64,000 nt of DNA, taken from positions 154,757,577 to 154,821,576 of the forward strand of contig CP136065.1 in the NCBI GenBank assembly GCA_032622095.1. Direction: 5' to 3'. Positions 34,381 through 45,590 of the stretch are shown here, piece after piece; the stretch's first letter is position 1, and the number at the start of each line of letters is the position of its first letter. Source of the DNA: Siphonodentalium dalli (Eukaryota > Mollusca > Scaphopoda > Gadilida > Siphonodentaliidae). The notes under the pieces are model-generated. The model was not told the DNA's origin. It was given only the letters and a program-made list of their open reading frames with translations, and searched no databases. The position numbers and the translations under genes were made by a program.

Positions 34381-34582
34381 CAGTAATGCCCTAAATAATC
34401 GACTCCTTAACCACAACAGAATTATGGGCAACTTTTCAGGATTTAGTTGCAAATATAGTTTGTTGCCATTCATCGGAAAGCTCTCAGTGTGAGCTTTCCA
34501 ATGAATGACAACAAGCCATATTTCTGACTAAATCCTGAAAAGCTACCCATAGTTAAGGAGTCGATTAATTAGGGCAGTACTG
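34381..34582. mobile_element. CAGTAATGCCC foldback MITE, copy 8
   Basis: 202 bp with TA flanks. A short deletion near the right end removed attctgctgtg. Confidence 0.9.
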
Positions 34583-34833
34583 TAGCTCCTGCTTTAATAC
34601 AGGTCTTATTGTTCATGAACAAAATTAAACCTGTAATGGGATATGAGAAACATTTTTGTGGTTTCCTCATATCTGGTAGCAACAGACTAATTTTCCCACC
34701 CACTCATGAATCGCAGGTCCTCGAGGATGGAAACTTGAAAAATTTCATACCAATGATTTTCTGAGATAAGCCACCGAAGGTCGGAATTTACAAAACAAAT
34801 TTCAATGCAACAAAGCAAAATATAACAATTTAC

Positions 34834-34936
34834 CATTGACATAAGCATGCAAGAATTTCTTGTTTGGCGCCAAATTAAATTTGTGGGATATTAGTATTTC
34901 AACACCATTCAAATAAACAGTCCGAACTCTTGCCAT
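34834..34936 (-). CDS. Possible coding exon abutting a TTAA element
   Basis: Minus-strand frame from an ATG at 34936: MARVRTVYLNGVEILISHKF then NLAPNKKFLHAYVN, ending one base before a gtaaattg donor, again phase 1. The ATG lies directly next to the TTAA boundary of the element at 34938-36035, so an upstream acceptor would have to be supplied by that element (ttttaaag, in phase 1, is a weak candidate). The V.xVYLNG start faintly resembles a doublecortin-type repeat, but it is too short to call. Either a first exon, an exon truncated by the insertion, or chance. Confidence 0.35.
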
Positions 34937-34981
34937 ATTAATAACCTTTTCTTTAAAATGCTCATTGACGACTAGTTCCTT

Positions 34982-35358
34982 TAGGGCCCTGCAAATCGGA
35001 AATTCGGCAACTGTATCGAATCTCGAATCGAATCGGTTGTTTGATATCGACATCGAATCTGAATCGAATCAGGACAATCACTGAACCACAAGTGTTTAGA
35101 ATGTTATAACAGTTACATGTATATGTACATCCGCGAAATGGCGACAGACTATTATTGGATGCAATCACGTAAACTCTCAATTACATCATACGCGGCACCG
35201 GCGAGACCTCCATATGGGAAAACACGATTCAATGCGGAAATTGCTTCTTTAATTGAGCCCCATAAATTAGTTGTTTGTCCCCATAAACAGGAAAGAATGG
35301 GCCGTTTCGAAAATATACCAATCGAATCTTCGAAGCTTCACAGCTTCACAGGGTCCTA
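34982..35358. mobile_element. hAT-type MITE with perfect 8-bp target duplication
   Basis: Ends TAGGGCCCTG and, inverted, TAGGACCCTG. AGTTCCTT flanks it on both sides (34974-34981, 35359-35366). CGAATC motifs cluster near 35015-35065. Related to the 56450 and 28468 elements. 377 bp, no coding capacity; the open frames here are repeat-derived. Confidence 0.9.
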
Positions 35359-35399
35359 AGTTCCTTTAGGAAATGTTCAGATAGTAAGTTCAAAAAACG

Positions 35400-35545
35400 G
35401 CCTGCGGAGGATATCACCACCGGTTTACAAGATCCGTATTTAGGTTGAGCTATCTTGTCTGGGCCAGGACAAGATGATTGCAGCTCAGATGTAGCAAGAT
35501 TTGAATACCAATCTCAGGAACCTACAGGGTGGTGATAACCAATTT
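35400..35545. mobile_element. SINE-head fragment with inverted arms
   Basis: agatccgtatttaggttgagct matches the head of the SINE at 7259-7712 (there on the minus strand). tatcaccaccggtttac near 35412 is roughly inverted at 35515-35538 (gtaggttcc... complement, gtggtgataacc). Confidence 0.5.
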
Positions 35546-36063
35546 ATCATTCATTCAACAGAATAAAGAATAGAATGTATTTTGGCATAGGAACTGTCGT
35601 TTCGCATATGGAAAGCACACTGCACATTTGATGTCAATATGCGTCACTTCATATCTATTACATCATTAACGATTCACTGTCTCAAAATAGGTCCGTTTGT
35701 GCATACGCTTTGAATAAGAAAACTTGTATCTCCACAAACCACATGTATTCACTGTTGCCATCCAGGATACGGCTTATTGCCATCCAGGATACAGAATCAG
35801 AAACTGCCTAGTCGTTTATACTATTACTATATTTGAGGAATAGAAGCTAATTGTAAGATAAGATAAAACTTATGATCTGAACATTTCCCACCAACCAATA
35901 GAAATCATTATGCACTTGTATTAACTGTTGTCTGCTTAAACGTTTCCTAAACATCCCTCGAAATGAACAATAGACCATTCCAATGTAGATTTTTATAACT
36001 GGGTGGGAGAATACATTCAGTAAAGAAAAGGTTAAAGTCTATTACATGTATCTATAAACTCAC

Positions 36064-36165
36064 CGTTCATATGGTTCACAGATGTGCACGCCGTGTATAC
36101 ACCTGATACTGTATCTGGTTCAACATATGATGAAGTCTCAATGCTCGAGGGTGCAGTCACAGCAA
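36064..36165 (-). CDS. Coding exon of minus-strand split gene (102 nt, phase 1-1)
   Basis: Acceptor gacgtgtgtcctttcag and consensus donor gtgagttta on the minus strand bracket 102 open nucleotides (two bases, 33 codons, one base). The peptide includes AVTAPSSIETSSYVEPDTVS and GVYTACTSVNHMN: Ser/Thr-rich, no domain recognised. Same phase as its neighbours. Downstream, on the minus strand, the composite TTAA element begins 28 bp after the donor. Confidence 0.75.
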
Positions 36166-36224
36166 CTGAAAGGACACACGTCATTATGTTATGATCAGTG
36201 TCTTTAATGAGAGGCCGATCGAAT

Positions 36225-36690
36225 CGGCAGATGTTTAACCCATACCATGTATCTTGGCGATAGAGATCAGCTATTTTCAGCTTGGATGCTAAATTACATA
36301 ATATTCAATGTTATATCTTCAAAGATTTTTTTCGAAAAATGGCCATAACTCCGTTAAAACAGTGGGATCAAATCCATATTCGAACTCGATTCTGTATTTT
36401 GGGCTGAGAAACTGACATATCAAATTTGGTTTTGATCAGATGAAATATTTTGAGTTATCGCAGCATGCGAGAAATCTAAGTAAAAAAAGGGTCATAACTC
36501 TGTAAAAAAAAAAAAACACATTCAAACTCGTTCTGTATTGTGGGCTGAGAAACACGTATACAAAATTTGGTTCCGATGGGAGAAAAAATATTAAGAGTTA
36601 TTGTGCCATGCGTAAAGTGTCTACGGACAGACAGATGGATGAACGACGAGTGGTCAACGGACGTCGACACTATGTATACTATGGTACACA
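36225..36690. mobile_element. GACGGACGG element, 'gtacacata' subtype, copy 1
   Basis: Starts cgatcgaatcggcagatg, with internal ~175-bp repeats (ccataactccgttaaaac / tcataactctgt; 'gtattttgggctgagaaac'). Ends gacggacagacagatgg, gaacgacgagtggtcaac and a hairpin-like tatgtatactatggtacacataaaa. Same subtype at 45245 and 62240. Confidence 0.7.
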
Positions 36691-36707
36691 TAAAAAGCCT
36701 ACCTACG

Positions 36708-37246
36708 ATAATCTTATCAGATTTACGTCTCTGATCCTATTTCTAGAACGACGGGGCTATATAAAGACAATGTAATAAATTGTTTCCAATGCGTGTTCTT
36801 GCTATAGTAAATGTTGTGAGGATTGTAGTATTTAGTAGTTGTTATAAAACAACACAATAATAATAATCAGTAATAAATATTGTTGACTGATAAAAACTAG
36901 AAGACCATGTCTCCTAATACATGATGAGTATAATGTATTATGTATATATCGCCTGTATTCTGTATTATAAAATTTATTGTGTTTCGCTATCAATGAAAAA
37001 TTGTCAACACTTCATTATAAGAATCTAGATACTGAATTCAACAGCTCAACTTTGAGTATCTGTTCAGAATTCAAATTAATTTCTTTAAAAAGACTGGAGA
37101 AATCCACTTGCAATGAGCGGTTTACTCAATGAACCAATGAAATAGCACCCAGTCTGATATATGACCAATAGAATGAAGGGAATGTCACCAATACAGAAAT
37201 CAAATCCGAGTCAGAGTTCTAGAGACGTAAATTTTATAAGATTATT
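36708..37246. mobile_element. 540-bp element with 25-bp inverted ends
   Basis: Left ataatcttatcagatttacg then tctct; right, inverted, ataatcttataaaatttacg then tctct. AT-rich interior without coding capacity. Single copy here; superfamily unknown. Confidence 0.7.
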
Positions 37247-37374
37247 GTCAGCTTTTTAAAGAGACAGTGTAGTGATCAAAGTTGTAATAACTTAATAGTA
37301 TTATTGGTCGGTCGGTTAGTTTGGGTTTCATGTTTATTTGAGTAGTTATGCATGGCCATATCACAACACAGTTA

Positions 37375-37484
37375 TAGTAATGCCCTAAATAATCGACTCC
37401 TTAACCACAGCAGAATTGTGGGAAATTTTTCAGGATTTAGTCGGAAATATGGCTTGTTGCTATTCATTGGAAAGCTCTCAGCGA
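37375..37484. mobile_element. CAGTAATGCCC foldback MITE, copy 9, left arm only
   Basis: tagtaatgccctaaataatc through to ggaaagctctcag, then unrelated sequence. The right arm is absent. Confidence 0.85.
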
Positions 37485-37678
37485 GTTTTGAAAGTAATTG
37501 TAAGTAATTACTTTGGGTAAGTAATTGACCCAGCATTACAAGCGAAAGAATTATCCACATATCGCAAGTTCCATCCACCCACAGCTATAAGAAAAATGTC
37601 ACTATGAACATTTAACATTATACATGTTGAGCATCAGGTGTTGGATTATGATCCTTTGATATAGTATATCTATGATAC

Positions 37679-38271
37679 CAGAGTTTCCGCTAATTGGGGA
37701 ATTTTTCTTTTTTTTTCTTCTCCTAGCTCATACATGTATTTCCCCTCAAGACACCTTCCCTGCTGCCAGTTAGGAAAGATAATTAAACAAAGATAATTCT
37801 ATTTGCCAGCTATAAACTCTGACCACTAGTGAATCATTTTACAATAAAATATTTGCACACATACAGCAGTGATTGCCTTATTCTAATAGATATATATAAA
37901 GTGGACATTTGCTAAAATCCATATGTTTGATTCTACCTGGCTACATTGCAACCTTACTAAATATTAAAACATGTTAATATTGGTTGATATCCTGATATGT
38001 ACTGATTATTTAGACCACATGTTAGCATGATGAGGAATATTCCATGGCTAACCAAAGCTTTCTTGAATTTAGTGAAGTCAATTGCACAATTTAACAGTTT
38101 GCTCTGTCACTGTTGGTGGCAGTACGAAAAATTCTCAACTTAACACGCTAATATGTTACCCGCAGATTTAAATTAATGTAAAGATATATTCATAGTTGGT
38201 TGCATGGACTGATATTCTCCCCAACTGTTAATATAGAGGTCCCATTCCTCCAACCCCAAGCGGAAACCCTG
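37679..38271. mobile_element. CAGGGTTTCC-ended element, copy 1 (hAT-like)
   Basis: Left cagagtttccgctaattggg; right, inverted, cagggtttccgcttggggtt. 593 bp, nearly the same length as the relative at 47483-48076. No clear 8-bp duplication remains. Ends of this type occur in hAT elements. Confidence 0.55.
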
Positions 38272-38550
38272 ATTATACTAATGGGGGGTATACCGGGAAC
38301 GCATCACTTAGCAGTGCAACTGTTTCATTGTCTTGTCAGAAAATGGAATTCCTTCAATAATAGCACTTCAACCCAATTCTTTAAACTGACGAATACATTC
38401 TTAGTTCCTGTGCAACTAAGACTTTTTGTTAGATATTAAGGTTAAAAAGCTGACATTCAAGTAAGTTAAATGTCATAGTTAGTCAGCATATATCATGATT
38501 AACATGAATGCACTTGTGTGAGGAATGTAGACTGCATTTAATGTACTTAC

Positions 38551-38646
38551 CATTTAGTAGTACTTTTCTGTCCATTTCGTGGTTTGAAGCACATGTTGTT
38601 GGCATTATATATACTTTTCTGTCAGAAGGATGTACTAGTAGTCTAT
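38551..38646 (-). CDS. Coding exon of minus-strand split gene (96 nt, phase 1-1)
   Basis: Acceptor with a CT-rich tract (gtactctctcttgcag) and donor gtaagtacat bracket 96 open nucleotides on the minus strand: two bases, 31 codons, one base. The peptide contains RLLVHPSDRKVYIMPTTCAS and NHEMDRKVLLN, where RK-V patterns recur. No recognised domain. Upstream in the gene is the 54873 candidate, downstream 36064. Confidence 0.75.
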
Positions 38647-38763
38647 CTGCAAGAGAGAGTACAACTCATACTCGGTTTGTAAGATTAAAATCATAACCTG
38701 GTAAAAAAGATGCTGCTACGCTACCGACAATTATTGGTTATAAAGGACAAGTTTCTTCTTGAC

Positions 38764-39163
38764 TTAACCCTTTACCCAACAAACCGGCCAAAACCGGCCA
38801 AATAAAGCTTCAACAGCCTAAAATATCTTCGGTCTGTCTCAATAGAACCATACAAATATGGATATCATTGGAACCGGTTCCTTGACCACATTGTGATAGT
38901 TACAGTTATGCCCTGTGCCAATGCATTCTCTTATATATGCGAGTCGACCATAGGTCGCCTCGCATATATAAGAGAATGCATTGGCCTAAACAAATTTTTG
39001 TTTTAACACTTTTTACCATTTTTTCTCACATTCTTTAACAATTTTATAATTTTTAATGTGTTAAGCCAATGCATTCTCTTATATATGCGAGGCGACCTAT
39101 GGTCGACTCGCATATATAAGAGAATGCATTGGCACAGGGCCCTTCTGTTGGGTAAAGGGTTAA
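38764..39163. mobile_element. TTAACCCTTTACCCAAC variant MITE, copy 2, with two hairpins
   Basis: TTAA at both ends. It carries the copy-1 sequence (13834) inverted, plus a second cattctcttatatatgcgag hairpin separated by a T-rich spacer (38990-39060). Two near-perfect hairpins in tandem. Confidence 0.9.
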
Positions 39164-39561
39164 TGTGGGGCTGACCCGGCTGAGGTGACAAATTTTAATA
39201 ACCACCTCACATAAATTGTAGTTCTTTAGAGCTATGGGTATAGATCTTTTTGCGAAATGAAGGTACTGTTGAAATTCAAAGAGATTGACATGTTTTTGAG
39301 TGCAGAGCTTGTGGTTTGTGTACATTGAAGGCTTTACTGGTTTAATAAGTATGGCAACACCAATCTATTTTGTTTTTGCTGAAATTTACGATCTCTCACC
39401 AAACCGTTTTATCAGTCACATAATAGCATGGAAAAATTATAATAATTGAGATATTGTTGTGTTGATTTTATTTATTTTATAATCAAAAATTTATTTCAAG
39501 TGAATATATGAGATTTACATTCACCACAATCACCAGTAATCGCCAATCGGCATGTCAAAAC
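39164..39561. other. No confident gene
   Basis: An open 55-nt interval near 39200-39252 on the minus strand has a fair acceptor (gaatttcaacag) and donor (gtgaggtgg), but its length breaks the phase-1 rule of the other exons; not called. Confidence 0.4.
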
Positions 39562-39732
39562 CTTTCTCTATATCCCCAAATTGGCAGATGACACATTGCA
39601 TAATCGACGTTCCTAATGGGTGACATCACAATATTCACCATTTGGGAACTTCAATCTGAGTACAGGTCTCACATTGCATATGAGTGCATGCAAATGAGGT
39701 CCCCAGAGGTCAATTTGGTGATGCTAGACCAA
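39562..39732. mobile_element. GGGTGAATTTAG-hairpin MITE, copy 6, truncated
   Basis: Core (tatatccccaaattggcag ... ttgggaacttcaatctgag) and the start of the right hairpin; both outer ends missing. Confidence 0.75.
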
Positions 39733-39954
39733 CTAATGAAAATGCTGTGGCCTAATCAAATATCAGAACATAAATAAATGGAAGATAATTCAACGCCCAT
39801 TCAGCTGCTGCGTGGAAATAGTGTGCACATTAATTATTGAGGAAAGACCAAAGAGAGGGTTAATTTCACTGGAAAATCACTCCACGTCACATACAAACCT
39901 GTGTCCCCACCCCTAATTTCCAATAAGCAATAGACAAACTAGCCCAGATGCACG

Positions 39955-40090
39955 AATAAGGTTACCTTGTTTTTTCGTGGAACATAAATCCATACTTTAC
40001 TGGGAATCAAACCAGATGAGCTATCACTGGAAAACTCTATGGCAGCCTAATGCAATATGCACATCACTGACTGAGCCACAGGAAACCCCC
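39955..40090 (-). mobile_element. Possible tRNA-derived SINE fragment
   Basis: The minus strand reads tttcctgtggctcagtcag (A-box-like) and, about 67 nt later, tagctcatctggtttgattc, which combines another A-box-like TAGCTCATCTGG with a B-box-like GGTTTGATTCC. Spacing is irregular, so it may be two fused tRNA-like heads. Confidence 0.35.
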
Positions 40091-40585
40091 TTAGACATTG
40101 ATAAAGTGTGAAGAATCATAAATGGAAAGAAAAGCTCATTGCCCCAAAGGCGATTAATCATCATCCACGAATCTAAATTGCACTTGAATGCAAGTCATCA
40201 ACCAATCTAAATTTTGTTTATTCCATGCCTCATGATTCCACAGAAAACACCGATATCTGTGAAATAGGAGATTGATCCATGTGTCTGGCTCTGGTGGTCC
40301 CAATATTATTCCTGGAAAGTATATACTGTATATCCGGGTGGCAATAAAAAATAATCCATACGGTACCACAAAACCATTGTCTGGGCTGAGCTCGGGGTCA
40401 GGGTCACTCGTGGCTCGGAAGGAGCAATACCCTCTATATAGCTACGTGTATTTGAGGCATAGCACAGCCAGCGTTCTCGAAGATAACTATATAAGGAAAC
40501 ATCACAGTAATTAAATTAGAAAGAATATTACTTTGTGTGAGAGGGAAAGGCCTGTTTATAGAAAAGGAAAATCTGTTCGGAAAGG
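40091..40585. other. Unique-looking sequence, no gene called
   Basis: GC-richer than its surroundings around 40270-40460. Open frames on both strands (40272-40514 plus, 40154-40369 minus) have no recognised motif. Confidence 0.35.
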
Positions 40586-40856
40586 TTAACTCTTCCATGA
40601 CTGGAGCTTCATGAAATATTGCGAAAAACCCTGTGCCAATGCATTCTTTTATATATGTGAGTCTCCCATTGGGAGCCTCACATATATAAAAGAATACATT
40701 GGCCTAACAATATTTACCTTGTCCTTTTAAGCCAGTGCATTCTCTTAATACATGTATGAGAGGCTCCCTATGGGAGACTCCAATATATAAGAGAATGCAC
40801 TGGCACAGGATCTTTAATGCTGCACCCTGATGCAGCTCCTGTCATGGAAGGTTTAA
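40586..40856. mobile_element. TTAACCCTTTCATGAC MITE, copy
   Basis: TTAACTCTTCCATGAC at the left, ctgtcatggaaggtttaa at the right; two hairpin pairs, the second partly disrupted (cttaatacatgtatgag). Confidence 0.85.
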
Positions 40857-41150
40857 TGGGGAGCCCAGTCTGCTTGCGGGATTCCAGGTTTGCCTCTCTC
40901 GCTGACTCTCGCCTCTTTATGCGAGGGTGGGGGAATATGTGTCATACATGTATGCCTTGTGCCAAGTAATAATTGGTGTAATACACATTCACTGAAGCAA
41001 ATTTGATAAGGCACAAGTGCTAGCACGGCCTCGAGTTCTATCTATGGCACAAGTGCCGTATCAACAAACCCATTAACACACTCATGATGTTCTGTGTGTA
41101 TTACACACCACTGGTCCCAGAATCTCAGAATTAAACAAAAACAGACTTAC

Positions 41151-41227
41151 AAAGTTGATTCAGGTACATTTAGGGCAAGTTTTATTATGTGTGATGATGC
41201 TTTTATGTTGTATTTCCAGTTTCATGA
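41151..41227 (-). other. Possible non-coding or poison exon
   Basis: The minus strand has a good acceptor (cattcgcttcag) and a strong donor (gtaagtctg) around 77 nt. In the phase used by the other exons it is open for 21 codons then hits TGA just before the donor; the other frames stop early. It may be a regulated cassette, a UTR exon or chance. Confidence 0.25.
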
Positions 41228-41349
41228 CTGAAGCGAATGTCATTTACGCCATGTGACATCAACGGGATGCGTATGGAACGTGTGTTCCATATGGATTTGT
41301 AAATATGGAACAGAAGGAACACTGTAATTCTAGGGGTATTTAATAATCA

Positions 41350-42200
41350 AATTGTCAATGACACTGTAGCTCAACTTGGAGAGGGGATAATGTCACACAT
41401 TACAGTCAAAGGAGCAAACAAGAATGTGGAAAGTTTACATGTTTAATTAAGTCAACCCGAAGAGCCAATTGAAGTTTTGGTATCAATTGGATGAAAAATG
41501 TTGGCTGTAGGGCATGCAGAAGTATTTAGTGATGCAAAGAGTAAAATCCATGATGGCTGCCATCTAGATGTGATCCTAAACATGCCTATTAATTTTCAAA
41601 ACAATTCTCTTATAATTTATATAAATGCAGACTGCAGGGTGCACGAATGGATACAAATTTGAAATTCAAGATGACTACTGACGCCATATTTTTTAACATA
41701 TTTGGAAATAATTATGGCTCCCATCTAGAGGTCATCCCGAAGATGCGTATGAATTTTGGTGATGATCATATGCGGGATGTGGCCTATAGGGGGTGCCAAA
41801 GTATATAGTCATGCAAAGAGTAAAATCTAAGATGCCACTGGCGTCCATGTTGACAAATTTGATGGCTCCCATCTAGAAATCACCCAAAACACCATATAAA
41901 TTTGGTGATGATCGGATGAGGGATGGGGTCTCTAGGGTGTACCAAGGATTTAGTCATGCAAAGAGTAAAATGCAAGACAAGATCCTAACATACCTGCATT
42001 ATCCAATAAATGCAGCCAGCAGGGTGTGCATGGATTCAAATTTAGTATCCAAGTAGGCTGCTGGCTGCCATGTTTTTGTTTTTTTTCTTCAGAAAAAATT
42101 GATTGCTCCCATTTAGAGGTCACCCCAAAGATGAAGTTTGGTGATGGTTGCATGAGAGATGTGACCTGTACTAAGGGTGTGCAAAAGGAAATTGTTGATG
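41350..42200. repeat. Diverged copy of the 4.4-6.5-kb repeat
   Basis: Starts tgtcaatgacactgtagctc as at 4650, continues with units containing agtcatgcaaagagtaaaat, 'caagatg..' and 'ggtgatgatcggatgaggga', and ends aaaaggaaattgttgatg as at 6546. Four degenerate units, much older than the array at 5312. Confidence 0.75.
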
Positions 42201-43815
42201 TTGGATGGACGTATCAATAACTGGGATTTATGGGTTTATCGACATGTAAGCTTATTTTTAGTTATAACTTATGAGTTTCTTAATCAAATGCTAACATTTG
42301 ATACTTATGAGCTACATGTACTATAAAATTGTAAGATTTACTTTTACTGGATCATAACACATTTGTTTTCTTGGTGATATATCCATACATATGCACAGTC
42401 ATAAACTCCAATGTCCAATAAGTTGGTCCCATGGTGAAATTTGAATAAGTATTTTCATGTCATTATACATTATATGTGAGCCCATAATACAATTTACTTC
42501 ATAAATCCTCGGATAAAGGTTCCATAAGGTGGACATATTTTTCATCCATGTTTTAGAGGGTTATACATGTAGTTCTCATGTTATATTAGCTCATAAAGAG
42601 TGACTGGGCATTTATTTGGAATAATGAGCTAAGCTCATAAATCGGAGAAAACCCACAGTGATGGGCTGGCCAAATAAGTACCCCATAATTACCAAATGTT
42701 AGCACGGACGGACGCTGACTTCTCCATATTAAAGCGATGAGCAATCCTCATTCTTGCTTAATGTTTTCTAGAGGACCCTATTGCTCGCTTCAGTTGAAGG
42801 AAATCCTATATGTGTCACTAGTTGTTGTCTGAGTAATGGTCATTCTCAGGGGCGTAGCGGGCATACAATTATTCGTACGGCCGAATAATATGGGGCTCAA
42901 TTTACATATGCTGTGAAGCATTATCTGAGTTGCAAAGCAGTGAGTGGGGGAGAACACAAGAGTGGGGGAGAACACAAGAGGAGAGTTTTCTCTCTTGTAG
43001 GAGGGTGTTCGGGGGGGGGGGGGGGGCCTGCCCTGGGGAAATTTTTAAATATTGCATTAAAAATGATGCATTTTACTTGGTTTACTGATATATATACATG
43101 CATATAAAAGTGCTTAGAAAAATGGAAATCAGTAATATTTACTGTAATATTGAGTTAGATTAACTCGATCTTGATGACATCGGTTGTATTTCAAGTAGAT
43201 TATGTGCATGACTGAGTGACAATTACATAATTACATGTACATTCGCCAATGTATGTCACTGCAGAAGTTGGTGAGGGGAGTGTGGAGTATATATATCATA
43301 CAAGTGGGGTAAATCAAGCTCCAGTGATGTTATGTATACATGTTAGTAACCAAATTGTATTTATACAACATGTCGATGTTCCAACTACGAAGTTGATCAT
43401 GATGTGGGAAATTTACTGCGAATTGAACAGCTCAACTGCATGCTAGTTAAATTTATTTGAGCACCAGTCTCTTGGCTGACCATTACCATCGAGCCACACA
43501 TCACAGAAGAAAGATCAAGTTTGAATAACAAACTTTTGTCTAAATGTCAGCATGTGCAAATGTTTAGCGAATGAACAGTCGACATAGTTGCTTGTGTTTG
43601 TTGGTTTATTGTGTCGGTTCAATGTTACAATAACTCTGTATTCTCATATCGGTCATGAAACTGTGACAATGTGCAGGTTTAGATCTTGGAACATTTAACT
43701 TCAAAGTTCAATTGTCATGATCACTAACCAGGCTTTTTTCCCCGAAATATATTGTCCAACTTGTGCAGTGTGCGAAAATATATCGTAGGCGACTGTTTTT
43801 GTTCTTTTTCAAAAC
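42200..43815. other. No gene; short tandem and poly-G tracts
   Basis: A 19-bp direct repeat (gtgggggagaacacaagag) at 42945-42982 and a 16-bp poly-G at 43011-43026. An open frame at 43249-43446 follows an acceptor-like atgtcactgcag on the plus strand but has no matching donor. Confidence 0.5.
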
Positions 43816-43938
43816 ATGGCCGAACAAAATAACGAACAGGGTTCAACAAAAACACCTGTTTGGAGTTATTTTACGCGTCTAACTGGAGACGACTCCAAAA
43901 AATGTCGCTGCTTAATATGTCATAAAAACTTCGCTTAA
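43816..43938 (+). pseudogene. BED zinc-finger N-terminus of a hAT transposase, relic
   Basis: Forty codons from ATG: MAEQNNEQGSTKTPVWSYFT, then RLTGDDSKKCRCLICHKNFA and a TAA stop. The aromatic W-x-YF stretch followed by K.C.C(L)IC is the first half of a BED zinc finger, which binds DNA at the N-terminus of hAT transposases. The second half (H...H) is not in frame; the following sequence (caggctaactatatgaatgc) may be its frameshifted remnant. It is followed by an inserted GACGGACGG element and then by a hAT-like end, inverted TAGAGATGGGCGG, at 44946. Dead copy. Confidence 0.8.
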
Positions 43939-44032
43939 GCCAGAGTCAGGCTAACTATATGAATGCGGAACACAAGTCCAAACAAGAGCTACGCTGGGCG
44001 TGCAATATACGCCCTCTCTTGGGTCAGCGGAA

Positions 44033-44935
44033 ACTGGTAAAAAAAGGGGCATAAAAATTGGCGGACGGAACTCAAATTTGAACTTGACCTGTGTTTTGGT
44101 GGGAGAAAGTAATATACCAAATTATCATTGAATCCGATAAGCTCTAGTAAAGTTATCATGCGGACAACAAATTTCAGGGATTTTCTAAGTCAAATGACGT
44201 CAAATAAGGGGCATAACTCCGGTGAAAATTGGCGGACGGAACCCAAATTCGAACTTGAACTGTCTTTTCTCCTAATAAACCCACATACCAAATTTGATTG
44301 AAATCGGTTCACTCTAACTAAAGTTATCATCCGGACAACAAATTTCAGGGATTTTCTAAGTCAAATTACGTCAAAAAAGGGGCCATAACTCCCGCAAAAA
44401 TTATCGGATTAAAACGAAATTCGGACTTGAGCTGTATTTCGATATATGTAATCCACAAAAAAACGGGTTTTGCGTATAAACATTCCAAAATCGAGTTATC
44501 ATCTGGAAACCAAAAAACATAAGAAAAACGGAATTTTCTGAGTCGAAAAAGGGGCATAACTCTGCCAAAAATGGTCGGACAGAACCCAACAGAACCCGAA
44601 CTTGACCTGTGTTTTGGTGGGAGAAAGTAATATACCAAATTTGGATTCATTCCGATAAACTATACTAAAGTTATCAAATTTCAATTTCAAGGATTTTCTA
44701 AGTCAAAAAACGTTAAATAAGGGGCATAACTCCGGTGAAAATTGGCGGGCGGAACCCAAATTCGAACTTGAACTTACTTTTCGGCTAATAAACCCACATA
44801 CCAAATTTTACTAATTTTGGTTCACTCTAACTAAAGTTATCATCCGGACAACAGGTTAACGGACGGACGCCCGGACGGACAGACCAATACTATAATACGG
44901 CCTTTTTTTCAAAAGGGCGTATAAAAATCAAAACC
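44033..44935. mobile_element. GACGGACGG element with ~165-bp units, inside hAT remains
   Basis: Units start aaggggcataactcc(ggtgaaaattggcgg) near 44040, 44207, 44376, 44545 and 44716 and carry 'ataccaaatttg' and 'aaagttatcatccggacaac'. Ends acggacggacgcccggacgg, then ttcaaaagggcgtataaaaa. Immediately after it, ccgcccatctcta (44934-44946) is a hAT-type end. Confidence 0.75.
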
Positions 44936-45244
44936 GCCCATCTCTAATATCGTAACAACTATAATTACCAAAATCCACACGTCAATACCACGTACACATT
45001 TGGCCCATGCACTTTCCTGGCTGTGCTTAGCCCTGGAGCATAAATTAGGAATAGGCCTATACAGCCCTATATTGGAAAGGAGTTTGTGTTATGGCTGAAA
45101 GGGCCATTGGTGGGTGTGTTCATATATAATGCCAGATCTATACCATGCATATACATACATGTATGCACGGAATATGATGCAACTTATCATAACTATGTGT
45201 AGTGCTCAAATATTATGATAAATTTGTTGTTCCAATACTCTTAA

Positions 45245-45590
45245 TAAGTTAATTGGACATACCGGGAATGGCAGGAGCTGAACTTATCGAAAATGCATTG
45301 TGCCGTGATCGTGCCCTGGTCCTGCATGTTGGAAGTATATCATTCACCTTTGCCAGCAAAATATTGGTATGGCCAAAACCGTCCAGCCGTACCCAGAATT
45401 GTGCCCTCGGTCATTCTTGTTGGTCAATATATTCCAATTAACCTCGAAAAAGTAAAGTGTCTACAGACAGACGGACAAACAGACGGATGGATGGATGGAC
45501 GACAGACAGAAGGACGGACGAACGACGAGTGGTCAATCCAGACTTCGACACTATGTGTACCATACTATAGTATGGGTACACATAAAAACA
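45245..45590. mobile_element. GACGGACGG element, 'gtacacata' subtype, 5'-truncated
   Basis: ggacagacagaaggacggacg, gacgagtggtcaatccagac and a hairpin (gtgtaccatactatagtatg/ggtacacata) at the end. The long overlapping frames here (45253-45607) include a QTDGQTDG run encoded by the GACGGACGG repeat; not genes. Confidence 0.7.

Larger units (their letters stand above)
34938..36035. mobile_element. Composite TTAA element carrying hAT and SINE insertions
   Basis: Outer ends are TTAATAACCTTTTC and, inverted, cattcagtaaagaaaaggttaa, belonging to the TTAACCCTTTCTATAC family. The hAT at 34982-35358 and SINE-related sequence at 35400-35545 lie within it. It sits exactly between candidate exons 34834-34936 and 36064-36165. 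Confidence 0.6.

Noticed and set aside
34834-34936. Doublecortin-domain assignment
   Set aside because: Only a faint resemblance over about 30 residues; kept as an unassigned candidate exon.
39198-39252. 55-nt interval with acceptor and donor on the minus strand
   Set aside because: Length breaks the phase pattern of the gene and all frames are open, so it carries little information.
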